Below are positions 1 to 8,930 of a stretch of DNA of 64,000 nt, in pieces. The DNA is taken from positions 1-64,000 of the forward strand of contig CALMGU010000093.1 of NCBI GenBank assembly GCA_937865685.1, read 5' to 3'. The DNA is from an uncultured Alphaproteobacteria bacterium (GTDB lineage Bacteria; Pseudomonadota; Alphaproteobacteria; Micropepsales; Micropepsaceae). A program made the translations under genes and the position numbers. The notes beneath the pieces are model-generated. The model was not told the DNA's origin and ran no database searches. It was given only the letters and a program-made list of their open reading frames with translations. The stretch's first letter is position 1; every line of letters begins with the position of its first letter.

Positions 1-303
1 CACGAGATAGCGCGAGGGCAGCGTGATGTAGGTGGTCAGGCGCGCGCCCTTGCTGCCCAGCGGGTCTTTGAGCACCTGCACGAGGATCTCGCTGCCCTCG
101 GACACCAGCGTGCGGATGTTGTCGGTGCGCGGCTGCTCGATGCCGGTGTCGGCATGGCGTGCATCGAAGATGTCCGAGGCGTGCAGGAACGCCGTACGCT
201 CCAGGCCGATTTCGATGAAGGCGGCCTGCATGCCCGGCAGCACCCGCGACACCTTGCCCTTGTAGATGTTGCCGATCAGGCCGCGGCGGCTGGTTCCGGC
301 CAT
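1..303 (-). CDS. rng: Ribonuclease G fragment (N-terminally truncated, runs off the window)
   Basis: The 101 visible residues read like the S1-domain part of RNase G: GNIYKGKVSRVLPGMQAAF, then a FLHASDI segment, then KDPLGSKGARLTT and LPSRYLV. RNase G/E cleaves single-stranded RNA in rRNA maturation and mRNA decay. The usual first 30-35 residues, before the RRG..GNIYKG motif, are missing. The frame begins with ATG only five residues before that motif, 10 bases after the stop of the upstream receptor gene, with a possible GAGGA ribosome site overlapping that stop. The sequence looks more gamma/betaproteobacterial than alphaproteobacterial to me, so this is either a real truncation or transfer, or a sequence-assembly join near position 300. 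The family call is firm; intactness is doubtful. Confidence 0.8.
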   Translation of the reverse strand, partial: MAGTSRRGLIGNIYKGKVSRVLPGMQAAFIEIGLERTAFLHASDIFDARHADTGIEQPRTDNIRTLVSEGSEILVQVLKDPLGSKGARLTTYITLPSRYLV

Positions 304-313
304 GGATCCATCC

Positions 314-2725
314 TCAGAACTTGGCGTCGAAGCGGACGTACCAGAGCCCGCCATTGGTGTCGTAGGGCGAATTGCGCGAATAGACGAGGCCCCGGCTGGC
401 CTGGAAGACCGCCTTGTCGGGATGGGTGTCGAAGATGTTCTCGCCGCCGGCCCGCACCGACAGGGCCTTGCTGGCATGCCAGGTCACCGAGGCGTCGAAG
501 AGAGCGATCGCGCCGAAGCGCTGGAAGATGTCGCCGGTGGAATTGCCGGTGGAGTCCGTCCACGGCCCGTAGAACCGCATGCGGCCCGTGAGGTCGAAGG
601 CGCCCCAGGCATAGACCCCCGTCGCGGTGGCGTTGTGCTGCGGCAGGCTCTCTTCATAGAGCCGCTTCTGGGTGGCGTTGGCGGTCAGGGAGCCCGAGGT
701 CACCTTGGTCTGGTTGTAATTGTAGGCGCCGGTCAGGCTGAGGCGCCCGGGCCCCAGGTCGTGGGCGTAGGACACCGTCAGGTCGATCCCGCGGGTGCGG
801 GTGTCGAAATCGTTGGTGAAGAAGTTGACCGAGGTGAACGAGGTCGCCCCGGGAATGCCCAGCGCCACCAGTTGGGCCTGGATCGCCGGGGTCACGGCGA
901 TGTTGGCCGACTGGCTGAAGCGCTTGTCGACGTCGATCTCGTAGAGGTCGAGCGAGGCGGAAAGGCCGGAACCGTCCTTCCACACCACTCCGGCGGTGTA
1001 GCTGCGCGAGGTCTCCGGCCGCAGCGGCTTGGCGCCCAGGAAGGCGGCCACAGGATTGGTCGGCGACAGGCGCCCGGTGGTGAAGAGCTGCAGAGTGACG
1101 GTGTCGAGGCCCTGGGATGTGCTGGTGGAGAAGAGCTGCGCCGGGGTCGGGGCGCGGAAGCCTTTCGCATAGCCGCCGCGCACGGCCAGGTTCGGCGTGA
1201 TCTCGAAGCGGGTCGACACCTTGCCGGTCACCGAGTCCCCGAACGACTGGTAGTGCTCGTAGCGCAGGGCCAGGTCGAGGCTCCAGCGCTCGGTCAGAGG
1301 CGCGTCGGCGTCGACGTAGGCGGCGTAGCTTTCCTGGTTCCAGGTCCCCGCCTGCAGGTCGCTGAAGCCGGGGAAGCCGTTGGAATTGGGGGCCAGGCCC
1401 GCCGCGGCGCCGGGACCGACGGCGTAGGAGGCGGGGTCGCCCGCGACGATTCGATAGGTCTCCAGCCGGCGCTCGCCCCCGAAGGCCAGGTTCACGGGCT
1501 TCTCCAGCATCGGAAGCTTAAGCCGGTAGCTGGCGTCGGCGTTCAGATTGAACTCGCTCTGGATCAGGTCGCCCAGCTGGAAGTTCACCGGGCTCTGCGG
1601 TCCCAGCGAGGCGTTGATGGAGTTGTTCAGGAAGAAGCTCGACCGGTTGCGGCCATAGGAGGCGCTGAGGTCCCAGGTGAACACATCCGAGGTCTTGTGG
1701 CGCAGGCCGCCGACGATCTGCACATCGCCGTAGTCGATCCCCTCGCGCGGGGTGAAGCCGGCCGGATAGAGGGTGCGCAGGTCGAAGCCCGGGAACACCG
1801 TCGTGGTCTTGTAGATGCTGGCGTTGGTGTCGGGGTTGCGCCAGTTTATGTCGTTGATCCCCCGGCCGCCCCCGATGGTCGCGAAGCCGTAGGCCTCGCC
1901 GATGTCGCCGGCCGGAACCGCCGCGTCGATGGCGAAGTGGTAGGTTTTGAGGTCCGGATTGCCCCAATGCTGCACAGGGTTAGGCACGCTGACCGTCGGA
2001 TGGGCGGCCGCGAAGGCGATGGCGTCCGGCCGCTGATTGGTGCGCGAGGTTGCGTCGGCCTTGGCGTAGTCGGCGGTCAGGGTCAGGTGGCCCGCCTCGC
2101 CCAGCTTCAGCCCCGCCCGCGCGCCCAGCTGCCAGGTGGTCCCGTCGCCGAAGTAGTATTGTGACGCCTGGCCGTAGGCGGCGAAGCCCGGCTTGTCGTC
2201 CAGGATGACGTTGATCACGCCCGCGATGGCGTCGGAGCCGTACTGCGCCGAGGCGCCGTCGCGCAGCACCTCCACCCGGCCCACGGCGAAGGTGGGGATC
2301 TGCGCCAGGTCCGAGGCCTGCGAGCCGCGCTGGCCCAGGAAGGCCGAGCGGTGGAACCGCTTGCCGTTGACCAGCAGCAGGGTCATGTCCGGCGACAGGC
2401 CGCGCAGGGTGGCCGGCCTCACGAACTGAAGCCCGTCCGAGGTCGGCAGCTTCTGCACATTGAACGACGGAACCAGCTGGGTCAGCTTGTCGCCCAGCTG
2501 GGGCGAGGCGGTGCTGCTCACCTGGTCGCCGCCCACCACGTCCACCGGCGAGATGGCGGTGAACTGGGTGCGGGTGGTCTCGCGCGTGCCGGTGACGATC
2601 AGCTCGTCGAGGGTGGAGGCACCCGCATCGGCAGACGTCTCCGCCCGCGCCGCGCCGGCCGCAATCGCCGCCGCAAGGGCCGCGCCGCCCATCAATCCCA
2701 GCGCATCCCGGCGGGTCGTTTCCAT
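314..2725 (-). CDS. TonB-dependent outer-membrane receptor 1
   Basis: An 803-residue TonB-dependent receptor. It has a plug domain (LDELIVTGTRE, LRGLSPDMTLLLVNGKR, VEVLRDGASAQYGSDAIAG, INVIL) followed by a long beta-barrel ending in the typical C-terminal aromatic (FDAKF). Such receptors import siderophores, peptides, glycans or vitamins using TonB energy; the substrate cannot be told. The start has a good GGAGGA site 7 bases upstream. The leader METTRRDALGLMGG is odd: it carries an RR pair followed by a hydrophobic stretch and resembles a Tat signal rather than a plain Sec signal. By eye its GC is higher than that of receptors 2 and 3. No terminator separates it from the RNase G fragment. 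Confidence 0.93.
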   Translation of the reverse strand: METTRRDALGLMGGAALAAAIAAGAARAETSADAGASTLDELIVTGTRETTRTQFTAISPVDVVGGDQVSSTASPQLGDKLTQLVPSFNVQKLPTSDGLQFVRPATLRGLSPDMTLLLVNGKRFHRSAFLGQRGSQASDLAQIPTFAVGRVEVLRDGASAQYGSDAIAGVINVILDDKPGFAAYGQASQYYFGDGTTWQLGARAGLKLGEAGHLTLTADYAKADATSRTNQRPDAIAFAAAHPTVSVPNPVQHWGNPDLKTYHFAIDAAVPAGDIGEAYGFATIGGGRGINDINWRNPDTNASIYKTTTVFPGFDLRTLYPAGFTPREGIDYGDVQIVGGLRHKTSDVFTWDLSASYGRNRSSFFLNNSINASLGPQSPVNFQLGDLIQSEFNLNADASYRLKLPMLEKPVNLAFGGERRLETYRIVAGDPASYAVGPGAAAGLAPNSNGFPGFSDLQAGTWNQESYAAYVDADAPLTERWSLDLALRYEHYQSFGDSVTGKVSTRFEITPNLAVRGGYAKGFRAPTPAQLFSTSTSQGLDTVTLQLFTTGRLSPTNPVAAFLGAKPLRPETSRSYTAGVVWKDGSGLSASLDLYEIDVDKRFSQSANIAVTPAIQAQLVALGIPGATSFTSVNFFTNDFDTRTRGIDLTVSYAHDLGPGRLSLTGAYNYNQTKVTSGSLTANATQKRLYEESLPQHNATATGVYAWGAFDLTGRMRFYGPWTDSTGNSTGDIFQRFGAIALFDASVTWHASKALSVRAGGENIFDTHPDKAVFQASRGLVYSRNSPYDTNGGLWYVRFDAKF

Positions 2726-2763
2726 CAGCCTGTCCTCCGACGCCTTAACCGGGCTGTTTTACC

Positions 2764-2807
2764 TCTAAAAAAGAAAAGGCGCCTCCCCTATTTTCAGGAG
2801 AGGCGCC
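2764..2807 (-). terminator. Intrinsic terminator after TonB receptor 2
   Basis: On the minus strand a 12-pair stem (2778-2789 with 2796-2807, one mismatch, GGCGCCTC core) is followed by a T-rich tract (TTTTCTTTTTT). It lies 30 bases past the receptor 2 stop codon and just upstream of receptor 1, so it separates the two transcription units. Confidence 0.9.
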
Positions 2808-2837
2808 AGGGTGATTCAGGCCGGGGATTAAGCCGAA

Positions 2838-5768
2838 TCAGTACTTTACGCGAACGCCAATGCGGAAGCTGCGACCGATTGCGTCATAGATATCGTCGCG
2901 AATCGACTGGTCGTAGAAATTGAGCGCATTGGAGGTCGCCGCCGGGATCGGCGGGGGGGTGTTGATGACATTGTCGATGGCGCCATAGAGCTGGATATTG
3001 TCGTTCCATTTGTAGGACGCGCGCAGATCCAGATAGGCGACCGCCGGGATGGCGTTGTTGTCCACGTCCAGGGGGCCCCAGGCATTGTTGAGCTTGGCCG
3101 AGCCGATGATGCGGCTTTGCACGGTGCCCTGCCATGGGCCTTCGATATAGCTTGCCGACAAGGTAGTGCGGAATTTGGGAATGCCGCGCGGCGATGAATC
3201 CGAACCGATGGCGCCGGCATAATCGAGCGTGATGCCCGCCGCCGACTGGCTCTGCTGATCCATGTAATTGCCGATCGCCCGCAGATTGAGCGCGCCGGAC
3301 ATGAACTCCGTCGTGTAGTCCGCCTGGAAGTCCAGACCCGATACGCTTTGGCTGTTGGCGTTGATCGGCTGGGTGGCGACCTGCAGATAAGTGCCCGAGC
3401 CGTTGGTGATGTAGGTGACCTGATTGCAGAAGAGCTGTACGCCCTTCTCGCACTGCGTCGTGATCACGTCAGAGGAGATGGTGGCGATCGCTTTCTTGAG
3501 CTCGATCGAATACCAGTCCGCCGACAGGCTGAGCCCTTCGACCCAATGCGGGGTCAGGACCACACCGCCAGATATGGTGGTCGACTGTTCCGGCTTCAGG
3601 TTGGGATTGCCACCCTGCAAGGAATAGCCGTTGACCGCCGACTGATGGGTATAGGGATCGCGGAACGTCCCCGAGATCGAAAAGCCGCTGGCGAACAATT
3701 CCTGCAAATTGGGCGCCCGGATATCGAACGACCAGGTGCCGCGCAGGCGGATATCGTCATTGACTTGGCTGGTAGCGCCCAATTTCCAGGTTTCGACCAT
3801 GCCGGAGGTGGAGTAGCTGGTGATGCGGCCAGCGGTGTTGAAGTCCAAGGACTGGACGATATTGTCCTTGAGAATCGGGACCGTGACTTCGCCAAAACCT
3901 TCCGCCACGCTGTAGTGACCGGAGAAGGCGGAGAAGTTGCCCACGCTGTATCCCACCGAAAGCGCCGTGGCATCGGCGGTGACGCGTGCGCCTTCCTGGC
4001 GGTATTCCGCGCCGAAGGCCACAGCGACCGGGCCCGCGCCCAGGGACCATTCCTCCGGCAAGGTACCGCTGGCGGACGCCGCGAAGACGTCTTCGTTCAG
4101 CACGGTCTGCGCCCAGTTGCCGCCGGCACGGGCTTTGCCGTTGGTATAGTTGATCGCGGCCTGCGACGCATTGCCGACGCCGAATACATTCAGGGGCGAG
4201 CAACCATTGGTGGGATTGGCCAGGGTCGAACGGCAGGCGATGGAGCCGATCGGCAGACCCGAGGTACCGACATTAGCCGCAGTGACGCGCACCGCATCGA
4301 CGGCGTTGTTGTAGTTCACTTTCTCGACATTGTTAGTCACAACCGTGCGAACACGCGCCAGACCGTGCTGGGCATAGGCGTTCCACGACCAATTGTCGCC
4401 GATCGAACCGTCCAGGCTGAACACGCCGCGGAAGAGTTGGCGGCGGTTGGTGGACACCGGAATGCCCAGCGATTGATTTTCGTTGTTGAGGCTGTTGTCG
4501 GTGAAATGGGCGCCGTTGGTGCCCATATTGTTCATGTTGTTGGTGCCCAGATATAGATATTCATATCCGGCGGCCTGTGCCGCAGCGCGAACCGAATCCG
4601 GCAGGAAGGGATTATCGGCCACGTTGATCGGCACGTTGCTGTAGCGGTTATAGACATAGCTGTTGTTCTTGGAGAAGGACTTGCCGTAGTTCAATTCCAA
4701 GGAGGCGCTGATGTCATTGGTGATCTTGTAGCGGGTATGGCTGAACAGGGTCGTGGTGTGCAGTGGAATGGTGAGGTGATCCAGGTCCGCTTGCGCCGTT
4801 TCCGCACTGCCGCCATTGGAGAAGGCGCCGGAAACGTTGCCGAAATTGAACGGTGCGGGTGTGGCGCTGGTGCCCACGAACTGGATGCCGCGCAGGTTGC
4901 AGGTGGTTACCGCAGTACCTGCGGCACCATTTGGGAGGGCGTGGGCGCAACCGGTGATCAAACCGCCTTGGGTCGCCTGGGATTGTCCGACATTGTTGGC
5001 ATGGATCAGGCGCGGCTGGCCGTTGGCGCCGCCATTATAGGCGGGATTATTGACCAGGCGGGTATTCTTGAACCAGCTGCGCTGGTTGATGAAGAACGTG
5101 TCCGGGCTGGCCAGATAGGAGGCGCTGAGGATGATGTGACCGCGATTGCCGTCGAAATCGGTGCCGTAGGAGATTTCGCCCTTATATTGGCGGTGATCGT
5201 CCTTCCAGGAATCGCTGCCTTCGATATTGGCGGCCAGGCCGTCGAAATTCTTGTTCAGAACCACATTGACCACGCCGGCCACCGCGTCGGAGCCCCAGGC
5301 GGCGGAGGCGCCGCCGGTCACCACGTCGATGCGCTGCACCAGGCTGGAGGGCATGGTCGAAAGATCGACGCCGCTCGAGACGCTGGACGGCACCACGCGC
5401 TGATTGTCGAACAAGACCAGGGTGCGCAGCACGCCCAGCTGGCGCAGATTGACCACGTCGATGCCGGGGGTGGACGACACGATAAAGTTGGCGGAGCTGG
5501 AATTGTTGGGGCCCGAAGAGGTGCCGAATGCCGGCAGCTGGCGGATCACATCGCCGATATCGGTGTGCGCGTCGCGGGCGAGCTGGTCGGCGCCGACCAC
5601 GGTCACCGGCGTGGGCGCCTGATAGCCCTGGATCTGAATGCGCGAGGCGCTGACGATGACTTCTTCGGTTTCCGCGCCCGAAGCCGGGGCCGCCGTCTGG
5701 GCAAAGGCCGAAGAGAATGCCGCCATCGCCATCATCGACGATGCCGCGAGCAGATAGGATTTACGCAT
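2838..5768 (-). CDS. TonB-dependent outer-membrane receptor 2 (large)
   Basis: A 976-residue receptor with a Sec signal peptide (MRKSYLLAASSMMAMAAFSS..AFAQ), a TonB box/plug start (TEEVIVSASRIQ), plug motifs (VLFDNQRVV, IDVVTGGASAAWGSDAVAG, VNVVLNKNF) and a barrel ending in GVRVKY. It belongs to the large alphaproteobacterial receptor type with long, Asn/Ser-rich extracellular loops and several Cys pairs in loops. It starts at ATG with a very strong GGGGGAG site 5 bases upstream. Its own terminator follows it, and two minus-strand hairpins lie upstream. Substrate unknown. It is not closely similar to receptors 3 and 4. Confidence 0.95.
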   Translation of the reverse strand: MRKSYLLAASSMMAMAAFSSAFAQTAAPASGAETEEVIVSASRIQIQGYQAPTPVTVVGADQLARDAHTDIGDVIRQLPAFGTSSGPNNSSSANFIVSSTPGIDVVNLRQLGVLRTLVLFDNQRVVPSSVSSGVDLSTMPSSLVQRIDVVTGGASAAWGSDAVAGVVNVVLNKNFDGLAANIEGSDSWKDDHRQYKGEISYGTDFDGNRGHIILSASYLASPDTFFINQRSWFKNTRLVNNPAYNGGANGQPRLIHANNVGQSQATQGGLITGCAHALPNGAAGTAVTTCNLRGIQFVGTSATPAPFNFGNVSGAFSNGGSAETAQADLDHLTIPLHTTTLFSHTRYKITNDISASLELNYGKSFSKNNSYVYNRYSNVPINVADNPFLPDSVRAAAQAAGYEYLYLGTNNMNNMGTNGAHFTDNSLNNENQSLGIPVSTNRRQLFRGVFSLDGSIGDNWSWNAYAQHGLARVRTVVTNNVEKVNYNNAVDAVRVTAANVGTSGLPIGSIACRSTLANPTNGCSPLNVFGVGNASQAAINYTNGKARAGGNWAQTVLNEDVFAASASGTLPEEWSLGAGPVAVAFGAEYRQEGARVTADATALSVGYSVGNFSAFSGHYSVAEGFGEVTVPILKDNIVQSLDFNTAGRITSYSTSGMVETWKLGATSQVNDDIRLRGTWSFDIRAPNLQELFASGFSISGTFRDPYTHQSAVNGYSLQGGNPNLKPEQSTTISGGVVLTPHWVEGLSLSADWYSIELKKAIATISSDVITTQCEKGVQLFCNQVTYITNGSGTYLQVATQPINANSQSVSGLDFQADYTTEFMSGALNLRAIGNYMDQQSQSAAGITLDYAGAIGSDSSPRGIPKFRTTLSASYIEGPWQGTVQSRIIGSAKLNNAWGPLDVDNNAIPAVAYLDLRASYKWNDNIQLYGAIDNVINTPPPIPAATSNALNFYDQSIRDDIYDAIGRSFRIGVRVKY

Positions 5769-5865
5769 CGGAACTCCCCCTGAGATGAGCCGCCTGTCAT
5801 CGGGGCTCTAGGGAGGAGACGAGCCGCCGGAATGAAACCTCAGGCCCGCCCGGCGATTTTGTCGC

Positions 5866-5907
5866 AAAAAAATGCCCGCTCGCTTTGCAATGCACAATGA
5901 GCGGGCA
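5866..5907 (-). terminator. Second hairpin with T-tract in the receptor 2 leader
   Basis: A perfect 9-bp stem TGCCCGCTC/GAGCGGGCA (5873-5881 with 5899-5907), with a 17-base loop, is followed on the minus strand by seven T (5866-5872). It lies about 100 bases upstream of the receptor 2 start and 30 bases after receptor 3's own terminator. It could be a backup terminator or an attenuator for receptor 2. Confidence 0.75.
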
Positions 5908-5937
5908 GAGACCGGCGGCGCACGACGCGGCCGGGCC

Positions 5938-5978
5938 AAAGAAAAACCCGCCCATCTCTTTCTAGGGAGATGGGCGGG
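5938..5978 (-). terminator. Intrinsic terminator after TonB receptor 3
   Basis: A perfect 12-bp stem CCCGCCCATCTC/GAGATGGGCGGG (5947-5958 with 5967-5978), followed on the minus strand by TTTTTCTTT. It lies 20 bases beyond the receptor 3 stop. Confidence 0.93.
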
Positions 5979-5997
5979 CTGTTTCTAACTTCAGATA

Positions 5998-8700
5998 TTA
6001 GAAGTTGAAGGTGATACGGCCGTAATAGTAGCCGCCGTTGGGCGAGAAGGCCGCGCCAACCGGATCATGCAGCACCAGACCACCGTCGGCCGGGAAACCA
6101 TCCGGCGCCGTCGGCACAACGCTCTGGCGGATGCTGAAGATGTTGTTGCCACCGACCGCCAGACCCAGCTGTTCGGTCAGATTGTACCGGACTTCCAGAT
6201 CGGTGAGGCCCACGCCGGCCTGGTTGTCCGCCGTGAAGTCGGACAAGAGCACGCCGCCATTTTCAGACGTGTAGTTCTTCTGCGGACCATAATAGGTCTC
6301 GCGGAAGGTGATGCCCCACGCGTCCAGCGACCAGTTGGCGGTCAGGCCGACCCTTTCTTGCGGCGCGCTGTGCACGAAGTTGAACAGCCCGCCGGGGTTG
6401 AAGAAGGTCGCGCCCGGATTGGAAGCCAGCAGAATGGCCGGCGGCGGCGCCACGCGCGACAGAGCGGTGGTGTTGTAGTTCGCCGCCAGGGTCCAATCGA
6501 TCAGGCCCATATCGCCGAAGTCGGTCGGGTAGTTCATCGTCAGGTCAACGCCCTGGGTCAGGGTGCTGAGGCCATTGAGGAACGCCGTCACGCCGTTCTG
6601 GGTCGCGGTCGGATCCAGAACGTTGCCGTGCGCCGCGATCGCCACGTTCACCAGCGGGGTGTTGATGGCACCGCCGAGGCTGTTGACGGTCGAGGACGCC
6701 GTGATGCGATCGCCAAGGGCGATGCTGTAGGCATCGACAGTCACGCTGAGATCGCCGAACGGATGGGCGACGATACCGGCGCTGTAGCTGGTCGAAATTT
6801 CCGGCTTCAGGTTGGGCAGGCCCAGGATCTTGGCCGCCGCCGAGTTGGCCGGCAGCTGCACGGTGGCAGAGGTCGGCGAAACGTTGGTGGCGGAGTAGAA
6901 TTCTTCACCCAGCGTCGGGGCGCGGAAACCGGTCGAAATGGTACCGCGAACCGCAAATTGCGGGCTGAAGTCGTAACGGGCCGTGAACTTGCCGATCTGG
7001 GTATCGCCGAAGTCGGAATAATGTTCCGCGCGGCCGGCGATATCGAGCTGGAGAGCCTCGATGGGCGCCAGCGCGAGATCCAGATACACCGCATAGTTCT
7101 TGCGGGTGTGCTTGCCCGCGTCGGTGGACTGGAAGCCAGGATAGGACTGCGAGCCTTCCTTATAGACGGAGGCGGCGTCGCCCTGTGCGATGGCATAATA
7201 GTCTTCGCGGGCTTCCGCACCGATCGCCACCGTCAGAGGCGAGGCCATGCCGACATTGAACTGATGCGAAGCATCGATCGTGCCGGTGAACTGCGCCGCC
7301 GTGAAGGTGCCGTCATAGAAATTGGTCGGCGTGGTGTGGGTGTCGAGGAACAGCGAGGCGTTGCCCGAATCCAGCGTGTAGATGTTGTCGATATCCTTGC
7401 CGTAACCGACATTGGTATCGACGTCCCAGCCCATCACGTTGAACTTCAGGCCCGCATTATACTGATAATCGTCTTCCTTGATGCCTTCCTTGGGACGGAA
7501 GCCGAAGGGATAGAAGATCAGCTCGCCGGGGTCGGTGTAGTTACCCTTGGAACCCGACGCGATGATGATGCCCCTGCTGTTGAGGCCGGCGCCCGGCTGG
7601 CCAGGAGCCGCCGAACCGGCCAGAGCGAACGCACCAGTGTTGCAGGACGCGGTCAGGCCGTCCGCAGTGCTGGACGAAGTCGCATATCCGCCCGGGTTGG
7701 TCGCCGAGCAGGGCTGATTGGAGCCAGGGCTCGCCAGAATGCGGTTGGGCATACGGACATTTTCGTAGGCCTTGCCGATGCGGTGACCCCAGGTGCCGAA
7801 GCCGTAGAGCTGGACATTGTCGGAGAAGTCATAGCCAGCATTCACGCTCGCCATGGTGAGGTTATACTGCGCATCGCCGTTGATCGGGTTGATGCGCGGA
7901 TAGCCGGTCATCTGGCGGATGATGGCATTGGGAACCCCGCCCACCGAGCCGGTCAGCGCCGGATCGCCCGGCAGCGTGCCGTCCACAACGCGCGCGTCAG
8001 CGCCGCCCTGCTGGGTGTAAGTGTGGTACTGCTTGTCGACGGTGACGTTGACGAAGCCCTTGTCGAACAGGGGCAGGCCCATGTTGTAGGAGAAGTCATA
8101 GGTCTCGCCGCCGCGGTCATAGTTGCGGCCGCCGGTGGCGGAGAAAGAACCGCCCGAAGACTTCTTCTTGAGGATGAAGTTCACAACGCCGGCGATGGCG
8201 TCGGTGCCGTACTGGGCGGCCGCGCCGTCCAGCAGCACTTCGACGTGGTCGATCGCGGCTTGCGGGATCAGCGAAATGTCAGGCGAGGCGCCGCCCGAGA
8301 AGGGGCTACCAGCGAGCACATGCAGGTTGCCGGTGGGATGACGGCGCTTGCCGTTCACCATCACCAACGTGTCGTTGGGCGACAGGCCGCGCAGGTTCGC
8401 GGACAAGGTCAGGTTGGCGGTATCGCCACCGAAGGATTGCGCGGTGAAGGAAGGAACCGTCTGGCCCAGGGCGGCGCGAAGGTCGGCCGAACCGGTGTGG
8501 GTCAAGGCATCGCTGCCGAGCACGGTCACGGGCGCGGCGCTGTCGGCAGCGGTCATGCCCTGCACGCGCGTACCGGTCACGATCACGGTTTCGTTTTCAG
8601 CGTTTTGCGCCATGGCGGGCGCGGCTGCCCATGCGAAAGCCGCAACGGACGAGCCCAGAAGCAACGCGTGCTTCAGGTTGAACTTCGACGAAGTGAGCAT
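5998..8700 (-). CDS. TonB-dependent outer-membrane receptor 3
   Basis: A 900-residue TonB-dependent receptor. I chose the ATG at 8700 because AGGGGA precedes it closely and a clean signal peptide follows (KHALLLGSSVAAFAWAAAPAMAQ). Plug motifs: ETVIVTGTRVQGMTAADSAA, LRGLSPNDTLVMVNGKRRH, VEVLLDGAAAQYGTDAIAG, VVNFILKKKSSGG. The barrel ends in YYYGRITFNF. It is paralogous to the receptor at 34611-37379, with the same leader, plug and C-terminus and differing loops, so the pair probably import related ligands. It lies downstream of the amino-acid enzyme operon on the same strand, but about 230 bases with possible operators separate them. Confidence 0.95.
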   Translation of the reverse strand: MLTSSKFNLKHALLLGSSVAAFAWAAAPAMAQNAENETVIVTGTRVQGMTAADSAAPVTVLGSDALTHTGSADLRAALGQTVPSFTAQSFGGDTANLTLSANLRGLSPNDTLVMVNGKRRHPTGNLHVLAGSPFSGGASPDISLIPQAAIDHVEVLLDGAAAQYGTDAIAGVVNFILKKKSSGGSFSATGGRNYDRGGETYDFSYNMGLPLFDKGFVNVTVDKQYHTYTQQGGADARVVDGTLPGDPALTGSVGGVPNAIIRQMTGYPRINPINGDAQYNLTMASVNAGYDFSDNVQLYGFGTWGHRIGKAYENVRMPNRILASPGSNQPCSATNPGGYATSSSTADGLTASCNTGAFALAGSAAPGQPGAGLNSRGIIIASGSKGNYTDPGELIFYPFGFRPKEGIKEDDYQYNAGLKFNVMGWDVDTNVGYGKDIDNIYTLDSGNASLFLDTHTTPTNFYDGTFTAAQFTGTIDASHQFNVGMASPLTVAIGAEAREDYYAIAQGDAASVYKEGSQSYPGFQSTDAGKHTRKNYAVYLDLALAPIEALQLDIAGRAEHYSDFGDTQIGKFTARYDFSPQFAVRGTISTGFRAPTLGEEFYSATNVSPTSATVQLPANSAAAKILGLPNLKPEISTSYSAGIVAHPFGDLSVTVDAYSIALGDRITASSTVNSLGGAINTPLVNVAIAAHGNVLDPTATQNGVTAFLNGLSTLTQGVDLTMNYPTDFGDMGLIDWTLAANYNTTALSRVAPPPAILLASNPGATFFNPGGLFNFVHSAPQERVGLTANWSLDAWGITFRETYYGPQKNYTSENGGVLLSDFTADNQAGVGLTDLEVRYNLTEQLGLAVGGNNIFSIRQSVVPTAPDGFPADGGLVLHDPVGAAFSPNGGYYYGRITFNF

Positions 8701-8727
8701 GCAATCCCCTTTTTTGCGTGTTTTCAT

Positions 8728-8898
8728 AATTAATGTGAGCGGCCCCAAGGCCGCCCGAATAACCGGGAGGTCGTGTAAACCTATCCCAATAATAGACGCG
8801 GAAAAAAGCGCATATGGACTTTAACCGGGCCCGTTGCTGTAATTTGGTACGTAATGATGCAGTCCTGCAACATGGCGTTTTCAGCACATTAATTGTGC
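8728..8898. promoter_or_regulatory. Inverted CACATTAATT copies flanking the receptor 3 promoter region
   Basis: AATTAATGTG at 8728-8737 recurs as its reverse complement at 8885-8894. The second copy sits in a hairpin/dyad with arms GCACA/TGTGC around TTAAT (8884-8898). The pair brackets the only sequence available for the receptor 3 promoter. A regulator site is an inference; no known binding motif was matched. Confidence 0.35.
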
Positions 8899-8930
8899 AA
8901 TTGCGCCCATCATTTACGCCTAAACCATTG

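Noticed and set aside
266-2164. Long plus-strand open frame opposite TonB receptor 1
   Set aside because: Arg/Gly/Ala/Val-rich antisense shadow caused by high GC; no family motif and no ribosome site, while the minus strand encodes a complete receptor.
6067-8733. 888-codon plus-strand open frame opposite receptor 3, and a similar 953-codon one at 34602-37463 opposite receptor 4
   Set aside because: Both mirror paralogous receptors on the other strand; their similarity to each other follows from the duplicated receptor DNA and not from a second coding function.
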